Assembly: GCF_000445995.2 (NCBI RefSeq)
Contig: NC_022080.4
Location: forward strand, 3,126,001 to 3,190,000
Reading direction: 5' to 3'
Length of the DNA: 64,000 nucleotides
Source of the DNA: Geobacillus genomosp. 3
Lineage (GTDB): Bacteria > Bacillota > Bacilli > Bacillales > Anoxybacillaceae
Position 1 is the first letter of the stretch, and each line of letters begins with the position of its first letter. Shown in pieces: positions 8,106-15,502 of the stretch. The notes beneath the pieces are model-generated. The model did not search any database and had not been told where the DNA came from. It saw only the letters and a program-made list of their open reading frames with translations. The translations under genes were made by a program, and so were the position numbers.

Positions 8106-8777
8106 ATGGAATATCGGAGAATTACGAGTATCGAGGACCCTTTGTTTAAAAAAATGCACGAATTGATGCAAGAGGTATTTCCTCCTGAAGAAGTATTAGC
8201 ATTCGATCTTTGGAAAGAGCCTCTTGAAGATCCGGGAATTCGTGTGTGTGTTGCTGTTCACGAAGGAAATGTCGTAGGTGCGACAGAGTACCGCTATTAT
8301 GAAGATTTAAATGTCGCAATGACAGACTTCACGATCATTGGCCAAGCAGGACTTGGCATCGGCCGATTTTTAGCGCAAAAGAGGCTAGAAGATTTGAACG
8401 CTTGGGCAGCAGCAAACGGAAAGCAGTTATTTGGCATGTTTGCGGAAATTTATGATCCTTATCGGGTGGAACATTATGAATTTGGCGGAATTAAACCGAT
8501 GGATCCATATGTCCGCCGTGAAGTATTGTCTCATCTTGGTTATAAGCGCCTTGATTTCCCTTATGTTCATCCATCCTGGAACAATGATGGAGAGGCTGTA
8601 ACAGGACTCGACCTTTGTTTCCTTCCGATGGATGATAACGTAAATGAACTTCCAGCGGAGCTTGTTGTGAAGTTTTTGAAACGTTATTATTCTGTCTTAT
8701 CAAACAAACCAAAGGCTTGGTATGAAATGGTTGAAAATCTTGAAACCAAAAATACGGTACCTCTTTTAAGCATTTAA
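8106..8777 (+). CDS. GNAT-family acetyltransferase
   Basis: 223 residues. Three ATGs lie at 8097, 8100 and 8106. The AGGAG at 8091-8095 is correctly spaced only for 8106, so that start was chosen. A GNAT fold is suggested by VCVAVHEGNVVGATEYRYYE (beta strands around the acceptor site) and the Q/R-x-x-G-x-G-like QAGLGIGRFLAQKRL. This is more divergent than the upstream gene, and the hydrolase partner of the fused homologues offers no close parallel for it. It is probably co-translated with the first GNAT gene. Substrate unknown. Confidence 0.7.
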   Translation: MEYRRITSIEDPLFKKMHELMQEVFPPEEVLAFDLWKEPLEDPGIRVCVAVHEGNVVGATEYRYYEDLNVAMTDFTIIGQAGLGIGRFLAQKRLEDLNAWAAANGKQLFGMFAEIYDPYRVEHYEFGGIKPMDPYVRREVLSHLGYKRLDFPYVHPSWNNDGEAVTGLDLCFLPMDDNVNELPAELVVKFLKRYYSVLSNKPKAWYEMVENLETKNTVPLLSI

Positions 8778-8935
8778 TGTACTAACGTCATATTCATTTA
8801 ATTTCAAAAGTCCAAATTCAAAAAACTAAAAAATCCTTTATCAATTCAAATAGTGACAGTACACTTTGTTTATAAAAAGTACCGTGTTAAAATTCTTTCT
8901 ATAAATGTATCATAGTAGTGAAGGAGGTTGTTCAT

Positions 8936-9487
8936 ATGAGCAAAAAAGTATTAATTGTTACAGGAGATGCAGTGGAAGCTTTGGAGATTTATTATCCGTA
9001 TTACCGTTTGTTAGAGGAAGGTTTTGATGTTACAATCGCTGCTCCAAAGAAAAAGAAACTGCATACAGTTGTCCACGATTTCGCTGATTGGGATACTTTT
9101 GTAGAAAAGCCAGGCTATCTCATTGATGCACATGCATCGTTTGCAGAAATCGATCCAACACAGTACGATGCGCTCATTATTCCGGGAGGGCGTGCGCCAG
9201 AATACATCCGCCTCGATGAAAACTTGCCAAAAATTGTGCGCCATTTCTTTGAAGCGAACAAACCAGTTGCGGCGATTTGCCATGCTTCACTTGTATTAGA
9301 AACCCTTCCTGATATTATGAAAGGGCGCAGCATGACCGCATACATTGCCTGCAAGCCAGGTGTAGAAGCGATTGGCGCCAACTATGTATCTGAGCCAACT
9401 CATGTTGACAACAATTTCGTATCTGCTCATGCATGGCCGGATTTACCAGCGTTTATGCGTGAATTTATTAAGTTATTAAACAAGTAA
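8936..9487 (+). CDS. DJ-1/PfpI-family protein
   Basis: 183 residues starting at the ATG at 8936, placed 7 bases after AAGGAGG. The class-I glutamine-amidotransferase-like fold is clear: KVLIVTGDAVEALEIYYPYY at the N terminus, IIPGGRAPEYIR with the conserved acidic residue, and AAICHASLVLE with the nucleophile-elbow cysteine. Some relatives are deglycases, glyoxalase-III-type enzymes or stress proteases, and aldehyde detoxification would fit the neighbourhood. That role is inference; the family does not fix it. It is transcribed separately from the GNAT genes (about 160-base gap) and ends in a strong terminator. Confidence 0.85.
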   Translation: MSKKVLIVTGDAVEALEIYYPYYRLLEEGFDVTIAAPKKKKLHTVVHDFADWDTFVEKPGYLIDAHASFAEIDPTQYDALIIPGGRAPEYIRLDENLPKIVRHFFEANKPVAAICHASLVLETLPDIMKGRSMTAYIACKPGVEAIGANYVSEPTHVDNNFVSAHAWPDLPAFMREFIKLLNK

Positions 9488-9498
9488 CATCGTTTGTT

Positions 9499-9528
9499 AA
9501 GGCGTTCTCCTATGGGAACGCCTTTTTG
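9499..9528 (+). terminator. Terminator of the DJ-1 family gene
   Basis: AAGGCGTTC (9499-9507) pairs with GAACGCCTT (9516-9524), followed by TTTT. Confidence 0.9.
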
Positions 9529-9653
9529 ATTTAAACGACATTAGACACAAAGATTGATGAGCTGTTTTTACTTCTCAATCAGACACGAAGACGTATTCTC
9601 ATGAAAAGGTAGGACATCTCATACTCCTGAGCGTAACAGGCATGACTCTAATG

Positions 9654-9709
9654 AAAAGACCGCAAAACGCTTCCTTTAAGAAATGTAAGAAACGCTTTGC
9701 GGTCTTTTT
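9654..9709. terminator. Bidirectional terminator between the DJ-1 gene and hxlB
   Basis: AAAAGACCGCAAA pairs with TTTGCGGTCTTTTT around an interrupted inner stem. It lies about 100 bases beyond the hxlB stop and can serve that minus-strand operon. Confidence 0.75.
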
Positions 9710-9807
9710 GTTCTTTGTTTATTGAGGTGAAAATTCAGTTTGATCAATTACTTGAATTAGTTTAAAATTTTGGTTAGGACTTAAAATGGTGATTAGGACT
9801 CCTTACG

Positions 9808-10365
9808 CTATTCAAGGTTGGCATGTCTTTTAAACATCGTATTGGAGTCCAATCCTTTTTTCTCCATGCATCTTAATATGATCGCATCATAAAACAGCAA
9901 GAGGGTTTGCTCAAAAAGCGATCCCATCGGCTGTATCGTTTTGTATCCATTATCTGATTGGTCTTTAGGTGAACCAGGCAACTTGACCGTGATATCAGCC
10001 AATTGTCCAATGGTCGATTCAGGGAAAATGGTCACTAACGCTACGGTTGCACCTAAGCTTTTGGCTTTCTCAGCCATGGAAACTAAACTTCTCGTTTCCC
10101 CTGAACCCGATCCGATGATCAAAATGTCATCTTGTTCTAGGCTAGGGGTTATGGTTTCGCCTACTACATAGGCTTCTAACCCCATGTGCATCATTCGCAT
10201 CGCAAAAGATTTGGACATAAATCCAGATCTACCTGCGCCAGCTACGAAAATTTTCTTTGCTTCAAGAATCCCATTTACCAATTTTTCCGCTTCTTCATCA
10301 GCGATGAAATCAGCTGTCCGATTTAACTCTTTGATGATTTCACCTAAATATTGTGTAGTCTGCAT
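9808..10365 (-). CDS. hxlB: 6-phospho-3-hexuloisomerase
   Basis: Isomerises hexulose-6-phosphate to fructose-6-phosphate, the second RuMP step. The SIS domain is clear: IFVAGAGRSGFMSKSFAMR and IIGSGSGETRSLV. The C-terminal signature KDQSDNGYKTIQPMGSLFEQ closes the protein, with FKRHANLE at the end. I chose the ATG at 10365 (MQTTQYLGEI), which aligns with the B. subtilis N terminus as remembered and is 185 residues. An upstream in-frame ATG at 10377 would overlap hxlA by 8 bases. It lies 4 bases downstream of hxlA and must be co-transcribed with it. Confidence 0.95.
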   Translation of the reverse strand: MQTTQYLGEIIKELNRTADFIADEEAEKLVNGILEAKKIFVAGAGRSGFMSKSFAMRMMHMGLEAYVVGETITPSLEQDDILIIGSGSGETRSLVSMAEKAKSLGATVALVTIFPESTIGQLADITVKLPGSPKDQSDNGYKTIQPMGSLFEQTLLLFYDAIILRCMEKKGLDSNTMFKRHANLE

Positions 10366-10369
10366 AATT

Positions 10370-11005
10370 TCATTCACCTTGTTGGATCATTTTTTTCATT
10401 TCAGCAGCTACAGCTCGTTTATCTTTTTGTCCGGTAATACCGCCGCCGACAACGACAAGATCCGGTTTTGCTTTAATGACTTCTGGCAGCGTGTCTAATT
10501 TAATGCCGCCGGCGATGGCTGTTTTCGCATTTTTCACAACACGCTTAATTGTGTGAAGTTCTTCAAGAGAATCTTTTCCGACTGCTTGAAGATCGTATCC
10601 TGTGTGTACACAAATATAGTCTACACCAAACTCATCCACTTCTTTAGCGCGTTCTTCTAAATTTTTAACACCGATCATGTCAACCAAGATTTTTTTTCCT
10701 TGTTTTCTAGCTTCTTCAACGGCCCCCTTGATTGACATATCTTCAGCCACTCCAAGGATCGTGATAATGTCCGCGCCAGCTTCGGATGCTTTCATGACTT
10801 CATATGCAGCCGCATCCATGATTTTTAAGTCGGCTAGAACGGTTAAATGAGGGAATGCTTCTTTAATTTCCTTAACAACTCTCAGGCCTTCATTAATAAT
10901 AACAGGAGTACCGATTTCTACAATATCCACATACTCCTCAACTTCTTTCACAAGCTCTTTTGCTTCGGGAATATTTACAAGATCCAATGCTAATTGTAGT
11001 TGCAT
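10370..11005 (-). CDS. hxlA: 3-hexulose-6-phosphate synthase
   Basis: Condenses formaldehyde with ribulose-5-phosphate, the committing RuMP step. 211 residues, orotidine-phosphate-decarboxylase-like barrel. The D-x-K-x-x-D motif is Asp59, Lys61, Asp64 in ADLKIMDAA. The phosphate-binding IAGGIKLDTLPEV and VVVGGGITGQKD lie near the C terminus. A GGGGGG ribosome site lies before the ATG. It heads the hxlAB operon, and its promoter region carries operator copy C. With the neighbouring zwf, gnd and pgi it can form a dissimilatory formaldehyde-oxidising cycle. Confidence 0.96.
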   Translation of the reverse strand: MQLQLALDLVNIPEAKELVKEVEEYVDIVEIGTPVIINEGLRVVKEIKEAFPHLTVLADLKIMDAAAYEVMKASEAGADIITILGVAEDMSIKGAVEEARKQGKKILVDMIGVKNLEERAKEVDEFGVDYICVHTGYDLQAVGKDSLEELHTIKRVVKNAKTAIAGGIKLDTLPEVIKAKPDLVVVGGGITGQKDKRAVAAEMKKMIQQGE

Positions 11006-11080
11006 GAATTCTTACCCCCCTAATAAAAATTGATTGTTTGTTGCACAAGCAAACATATCTTTTCCGCTTGTACAGCAATC

Positions 11081-11154
11081 AGTATACTATGTATGATTTT
11101 CTTTAGAAAGTACGCACTTTATTTTTACATAGTGTTAAAAAGTATACTATTGGA
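11081..11154 (-). promoter_or_regulatory. HxlR-type operator (copy C) and hxlA promoter
   Basis: On the plus strand: GTACGCACTTTATTTTTACA, then TAGTGTTAAAAAGTATACTA and TTGG. On the minus strand the -10 hexamer TATACT (11086-11081) follows the GTAC block after 27 bases. There is no good -35 hexamer, as expected of an activator-dependent promoter. B. subtilis HxlR is known to bind direct repeats upstream of hxlA; that this block is the equivalent site is inferred. Confidence 0.7.
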
Positions 11155-11413
11155 TATGATCATTTCATTCTCGGAACACCTGTCTTCCTTTTTCAAAATG
11201 TGCCTAACAACATCTGACCGATGCGTATGTCGAAACATGAATTTGAACGTATACCGATAAATTCCCTCCTTTCCTCTTCAACCGTACTAATATGTACTTT
11301 CTTTCGCCATTTTGCAATAAATCCTCATTTTTTCAAAGACATTCATTGACTTCACAAAATGACAAAACAGTAGTAAAATTCATATAATCATATAAGAAAG
11401 GTGGGAATAAACA

Positions 11414-11842
11414 ATGAAAGAAACGAACCGTTCAATCCCCCGTCCGCTTGTAAGAGCCAATCAATGGTTTATTGTTGTTAGTGTTGTTGCAACATGGCTG
11501 TCAGGACAAGAATGGTTGCTTGCTTTTCCATTAGCTGCTGGATTGCTTGGATTATTCTTTGATTTTAATCCTGTTATGCGGTTCGCAAAGTTGTTTTTAA
11601 AGAAGCATCCTTCTGAGTACGTCCCAGAAGACGCCGAACAGCAGCAGTTTAATCAAGTCATTGCTGTCATCTGCCTTTCTGCCGGCTTAATAAGTTACTT
11701 AGCTGACTGGATGGTCGTTGCCTATATCTTCACAGCGATGGTCGCGTTAGCAGCATTTGTCGCTATCCTCGGATTTTGTATCGGATGTTTTATTCGTTAT
11801 CAATGGCAACAATACCGCTATAAAAAAGCCTCGAATCATTAG
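11414..11842 (+). CDS. DUF4395-family membrane protein
   Basis: 142 residues. IPRPLVRANQWFIVV at the N terminus fits the DUF4395 family, whose members start with a proline/asparagine-rich motif followed by four membrane helices. Hydrophobic segments lie at about residues 18-34, 38-50, 82-110 and 112-128. A GFCIGCFIRYQ cysteine pair is near the end. A GAAAGGTGGG ribosome site precedes the ATG. Function unknown. It appears monocistronic and ends in a long palindromic repeat. Confidence 0.72.
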   Translation: MKETNRSIPRPLVRANQWFIVVSVVATWLSGQEWLLAFPLAAGLLGLFFDFNPVMRFAKLFLKKHPSEYVPEDAEQQQFNQVIAVICLSAGLISYLADWMVVAYIFTAMVALAAFVAILGFCIGCFIRYQWQQYRYKKASNH

Positions 11843-11856
11843 TGTCATACAAAAAT

Positions 11857-11932
11857 AGGGGCTGACCTGATTCCAGTAAAGTGTCATACCCCACAGCTGT
11901 GTATTAAATAGACACTTTATGAGTCGGCCCCT
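11857..11932. repeat. Long imperfect palindrome (MITE-like or terminator)
   Basis: AGGGGCTGAC pairs with GTCGGCCCCT at the outer ends. Inside, AGTAAAGTGTC pairs with GACACTTTAT. The outer sequence resembles those of the elements at 13637 and 16814. It may also terminate the DUF4395 gene. Confidence 0.5.
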
Positions 11933-11969
11933 CTATATAATTTCTTTCCCTTGAAAACTTCATAATCAC

Positions 11970-12128
11970 CTATGTAGTTGTACGGCTTTTCATATCATAA
12001 AAATCGATTGTTGTGTCAATCTGGAGAATATCACTCGCTTTCATCATATCGTATCCCCTCGTAAGGCTAACGAGCACCGTCCATGCCTCTTGGACCAATC
12101 GGCTGACAACCTGGTGCATACGCTTCAT
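11970..12128 (-). other. Possible 52-codon ORF or gene remnant
   Basis: The frame reads MKRMHQVVSRLVQEAWTVLV and so on to DFYDMKSRTTT. Its composition looks protein-like, but there is no clear ribosome site and I recognise no family. The overlapping frame also looks protein-like (IDEAYAPGCQPIGPRGMDG), which suggests a decayed gene. Apart from this, 11,933-12,460 shows only a small GC stem followed by T's near 12,340-12,370. Confidence 0.2.
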
Positions 12129-12473
12129 CAATCGAATATAAATGCCACTTCTTTTTCAATCTGTTAAATAACCCCGATTTCATTGTATAAAATGGAAACA
12201 CCGTGCTCTTTCCCCTATTTGCGTATAAGTTTTACTATTGGCAAAATCACGTGCCGATCTATGTTTTTCTTTCATATGTTTGCGGTTATTATTCATCGAT
12301 ATGAATCACTCCTGAAAAATCACAAAACAATCGTTTCATGCCTCCGGATAAGTCTTCCGGCTTTTTTAAAACACCTTCATAAAAATTTTACTTTGAATGC
12401 CCATTTTCTTTTACATATTTTTGAAATAATGATGTCATTATGATATAAAATTAATATTAAGGCGGGGATGTTT

Positions 12474-13316
12474 ATGAAAGAAACAAAAGCATCGTATATC
12501 AATGGGTTTGTCGGGATTGTCCTCATTGCAACTTTATTAGGGGCAGCAGTGTTTAGCTTTTTTCATCAACGGATCGTCGTAGCTGTTATATGCGTAATTT
12601 TGGCGGGGATATTCGCAAGCGGCATTACGATTGTTCAGCCAAATCAAGCAAAAGTCGTCACCTTTTTCGGGCGTTATTTAGGCAGCATTCGTGACAGCGG
12701 GTTATTTCTTACGGTTCCATTAACGATTCGCCAAACCGTTTCCCTCCGTGTCCGCAACTTTAACAGCAGTACATTAAAAGTGAATGATGTTGAAGGAAAT
12801 CCAATCGAAATTGCAGCGGTTATCGTATTTAAAGTGATTGATTCTGCCAAAGCCATTTTCGATGTAGAAAATTACGAAAAATTCGTTGAAATTCAAAGCG
12901 AGACGGCGATTCGCCATGTCGCAACGAAATATCCTTATGACACATTTGAAAATTATGAGATTACGCTAAGAGGAAATGCCGATGTGATTTCTGAAGTATT
13001 AGCGAAAGAATTGCAAGAACGGCTGACGGTTGCCGGTGTGGAAGTAATAGAAGCTCGCCTCAGTCATCTTGCGTACTCTCCTGAAATCGCGAGTGCCATG
13101 CTACAGCGGCAGCAAGCTGTGGCGATTTTGGCAGCACGCAAAAAAATCGTCGAAGGTGCCGTTTCCATGGCACAAATGGCGATTGAACAGCTTGAAAAAG
13201 AAGGCGTTTTCGAGTTAGATGATGAAAGAAAAGCAAATATGGTTAATAACTTAATGGTCGCCATCGTTTCCGAGCGGGCGACCCAACCGGTCATTAATAC
13301 CGGAAGTTTATATTGA
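12474..13316 (+). CDS. SPFH/band-7 (stomatin-like) membrane protein
   Basis: 280 residues from the ATG at 12474; the GGCGGGG site at 12461-12467 directly abuts the earlier ATG, so the second is preferred. Two N-terminal hydrophobic segments (about 10-28 and 34-52) precede an SPFH domain ([41 protein letters not shown]). The C-terminal helix is rich in Ala, Gln and Glu, as usual for oligomerising band-7 proteins. These scaffold membrane microdomains; the partner here is unknown. The ribbon-helix-helix gene follows 14 bases later and is probably in the same operon. Confidence 0.85.
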   Translation: MKETKASYINGFVGIVLIATLLGAAVFSFFHQRIVVAVICVILAGIFASGITIVQPNQAKVVTFFGRYLGSIRDSGLFLTVPLTIRQTVSLRVRNFNSSTLKVNDVEGNPIEIAAVIVFKVIDSAKAIFDVENYEKFVEIQSETAIRHVATKYPYDTFENYEITLRGNADVISEVLAKELQERLTVAGVEVIEARLSHLAYSPEIASAMLQRQQAVAILAARKKIVEGAVSMAQMAIEQLEKEGVFELDDERKANMVNNLMVAIVSERATQPVINTGSLY

Positions 13317-13330
13317 TGGTGTGGAGTCAC

Positions 13331-13504
13331 ATGGCAAAAAAGAAAAGTTTTCCATTACGAATCGATCCGGCACTATACGAAATCATTGAACGCTGGGCGC
13401 AGGAAGAATTTCGCAGCGTTAACGCGCATATTGAATTTTTGCTGCGCGATGCCGCAAGACGTGAAGGACGGCTGAAAAAAGAAAAAAAGAAAACAGATGA
13501 ATAA
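13331..13504 (+). CDS. Ribbon-helix-helix (Arc-type) small protein
   Basis: 57 residues. KKKSFPLRIDPALYEIIERW followed by SVNAHIEFLLRDAARR is the Arc/MetJ ribbon-helix-helix pattern, with a very basic tail (KKEKKKTDE). The start at 13331 has GGTGTGGAG upstream. Such proteins often act as antitoxins or repressors, but no toxin gene is adjacent. The only likely operon partner is the SPFH gene in front. Confidence 0.72.
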   Translation: MAKKKSFPLRIDPALYEIIERWAQEEFRSVNAHIEFLLRDAARREGRLKKEKKKTDE

Positions 13505-13514
13505 AGTACAACTT

Positions 13515-13616
13515 CATCAGTGGGGGCTTTCTTCATCCCCCACTGATGTACGTTGAACTTATCGCACTTCTAGCGTCCGTAAGACTCCTACCTGTAGAGG
13601 TGGGAGTCTTACGGAC
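13515..13616. repeat. Two successive perfect palindromes, IS200/IS605-end-like
   Basis: CATCAGTGGGGG pairs exactly with CCCCCACTGATG (13515-13548). After 26 bases, GTCCGTAAGACTCC pairs with GGAGTCTTACGGAC (13575-13616). Paired hairpins of this kind are typical of IS200/IS605 ends and of the short palindromic elements derived from them. No tnpA or tnpB is present. Confidence 0.45.
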
Positions 13617-13636
13617 AATTAGAACGGGATAAAAAT

Positions 13637-13721
13637 GGGTCAGACCGCACAACCATCATATATAGGACATCACATTGGATAAGAACACTATATATGATGG
13701 ATTGCTCGTGAGGTCAGACCC
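13637..13721. repeat. 85-bp palindromic MITE-like element
   Basis: GGGTCAGACC at the left end pairs perfectly with GGTCAGACCC at the right end. Inside, CCATCATATATAG pairs with CTATATATGATGG. It lies between the ribbon-helix-helix gene and the 3' end of the TetR gene. Confidence 0.6.
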
Positions 13722-13770
13722 TTATATTTTATGCGCTTTAGTAAACGATGCCGTAAAAGAAGGGTTTTCT

Positions 13771-14367
13771 TTATTTTAAATATTTTAAAATAACATCATA
13801 ACAAGTATTTTTATAAAACTCATGAAGATGATCCTCATCACACATTAACCACTGAATGAGACATCCATCGATGATCGAGCGAATCATTTTGGAAGCTGTA
13901 TCCGCCTGAATGTCCGCTGAAAAGGTTCCTTCCTTTTGTCCAAGTGCAACAATGTCGCGTCCGATTTTCCAACAGTTTTCGTAAAACTTGAGATTAATTT
14001 GCCGATATTGTGGATTTCGGCTGGCTTGTGCGATAAAGTCAAGATACACTTTATAAAACTTTTTATTCTTTTCTGGATCGATAAACACCGAATGAATGTA
14101 TGCCTCTAACTTTTCGATCGCCGTTGTTTTCTCGCTAACTGCTTTATGCTCATGTTGATAAATCCGATCCGTCACCCATTCCAGCAAGCTTAAAAAAACA
14201 TCTTCCTTATTTTCAAAATAATAATTCGTAACCCCTTTGCTTACACCGGCATAATCCGCGATATCTTGCAATGTCACCGTTTCGTATCCTTTATCGGAAA
14301 CCGCTTGAAAAGCAGCCCTTAAAATTTGCTCTCGCCTTTCTTCTGCCTTTTTCTTCATCCAATCCAC
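13771..14367 (-). CDS. TetR-family repressor
   Basis: 198 residues. The N-terminal TetR helix-turn-helix is REQILRAAFQAVSDKGYETV, then LQDIADYAGVSKGVTNYYFE; the C-terminal ligand domain is unclassified. It is divergent from the quinone oxidoreductase gene. The palindrome TGACCGGTCA lies between the two starts and overlaps a -35-like TTGACC, which makes repression of the neighbour, and probably of itself, likely. Inducer unknown; electrophiles or quinones would fit the neighbour's family. Confidence 0.88.
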   Translation of the reverse strand: MDWMKKKAEERREQILRAAFQAVSDKGYETVTLQDIADYAGVSKGVTNYYFENKEDVFLSLLEWVTDRIYQHEHKAVSEKTTAIEKLEAYIHSVFIDPEKNKKFYKVYLDFIAQASRNPQYRQINLKFYENCWKIGRDIVALGQKEGTFSADIQADTASKMIRSIIDGCLIQWLMCDEDHLHEFYKNTCYDVILKYLK

Positions 14368-14422
14368 CCCTCAAACTTCGATCATAACGACATTATACAT
14401 GAATTTTTGATAAAAAAATATT

Positions 14423-14451
14423 TTGACCGGTCAGAATAATTTTGTTATCGT
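14423..14451 (+). promoter_or_regulatory. TetR operator overlapping the oxidoreductase promoter
   Basis: TGACCGGTCA (14424-14433) is a perfect palindrome inside ATTTTGACCGGTCAGAAT. Its left half forms the -35 hexamer TTGACC. TATCGT, 17 bases further, is the best-placed -10. Confidence 0.6.
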
Positions 14452-14491
14452 TATAGGTAAGAATATGAAAAAACGAAATGGGGGATGTCAA

Positions 14492-15502
14492 GTGGACCAA
14501 TTCAAAGCGCTAGTAGTAAACAAAACGGAGACAGATTTTACGGTGAATGTGAAAACCGTCTCCATGGATGACCTTCCAGAAGGAGATGTTGTCATTAAAG
14601 TTGCTTATTCCAGTGTCAACTATAAAGATGGATTAGCATGCATTCCGAATGGAAAAATTGTGAAATCGTATCCATTTATCCCTGGTATCGATCTCGCCGG
14701 TATTGTCGCCTCTTCTAAGGATCCGCGCTTTAAAGAAGGAGACGAAGTCATTGCAACGAGCTATGAAATCGGCGTGTCGCATTACGGAGGCTACAGCGAA
14801 TACGCCCGCATTCCTGGAGATTGGATTGTCCCTCTTCCAAAAGGATTGACATTAAAAGAAGCAATGGCTTTAGGAACGGCAGGGTTTACGGCGGCATTGT
14901 CCATCCACCGCTTAGAAGAAAACGGATTATCCCCTGAAAAAGGAAAAGTGCTTGTGACAGGAGCCACTGGCGGAGTCGGAAGCATCGCGGTTTCCATGTT
15001 GGCCAAACGAAACTATCACGTTGTTGCAAGTACAGGCAAAGAAAGCGAACACGAATATCTGCGCAAGCTCGGCGCAAAAGAAATCATTTCTCGCGAAGAA
15101 GTCTGTCTAGAACAGATCCGCCCGTTAGATAAACAATATTGGGCCGCGGCTGTTGACCCTGTCGGCGGAAGAACTCTCGCCACGATCCTTAGCCGAATCC
15201 AATATAACGGCTCCGTAGCTGTCAGCGGGTTAACAGGTGGCGCAGACGTTCCAACAACCGTCTTCCCGTTTATCCTTCGCGGCGTCAACTTACTTGGCAT
15301 CGATTCTGTCTATTGCCCAATGGAATTGCGAACACAAATTTGGGAACGAATGGCCAGCGACTTAAAACCGAATCAATTACTAGATTTGATTGCACAAGAA
15401 ATCACGCTTGAACAACTTCCTGAGGCATTATCGAATATTCTTAAAGGAAAACTACGCGGCAGAACGGTTGTAAAACTATATACATGCAACATAAAGAGTT
15501 AA
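14492..15502 (+). CDS. YhdH/YhfP-family NADPH quinone oxidoreductase (acrylyl-CoA reductase-like), 3' end altered by IS630
   Basis: 336 residues from the GTG at 14492, chosen because it follows GGGGGAT and gives the usual family N terminus (DQFKALVVNK). MDR-type zinc-free reductase: SVNYKDGLACIPNGKI, the nucleotide-binding VTGATGGVGSIAVSML, and the C-terminal RGRTVVKL. The family normally ends at about that leucine. Here the frame continues for seven codons (YTCNIKS) that belong to the IS630 terminal repeat. Joining the flanks across the element restores CTA GCA TAA, so the native end was RGRTVVKLA. The enzyme is probably still active. It is divergent from the TetR gene that presumably controls it. 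Confidence 0.88.
   Translation: MDQFKALVVNKTETDFTVNVKTVSMDDLPEGDVVIKVAYSSVNYKDGLACIPNGKIVKSYPFIPGIDLAGIVASSKDPRFKEGDEVIATSYEIGVSHYGGYSEYARIPGDWIVPLPKGLTLKEAMALGTAGFTAALSIHRLEENGLSPEKGKVLVTGATGGVGSIAVSMLAKRNYHVVASTGKESEHEYLRKLGAKEIISREEVCLEQIRPLDKQYWAAAVDPVGGRTLATILSRIQYNGSVAVSGLTGGADVPTTVFPFILRGVNLLGIDSVYCPMELRTQIWERMASDLKPNQLLDLIAQEITLEQLPEALSNILKGKLRGRTVVKLYTCNIKS

Noticed and set aside
8850..8895. A fifth HxlR operator before the DJ-1 gene
   Set aside because: AGTACACTTTG and AAAAAGTACC resemble parts of the motif, but order and spacing differ and the -10 is not at the conserved offset.
12183..12443. An 86-codon plus-strand frame upstream of the SPFH gene
   Set aside because: No ribosome site, no recognisable motif, and biased composition of AT-rich noncoding DNA.
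13331..13504. The ribbon-helix-helix protein as antitoxin of a toxin-antitoxin pair
   Set aside because: No toxin-like gene is adjacent; the only neighbour in the operon is the SPFH protein.
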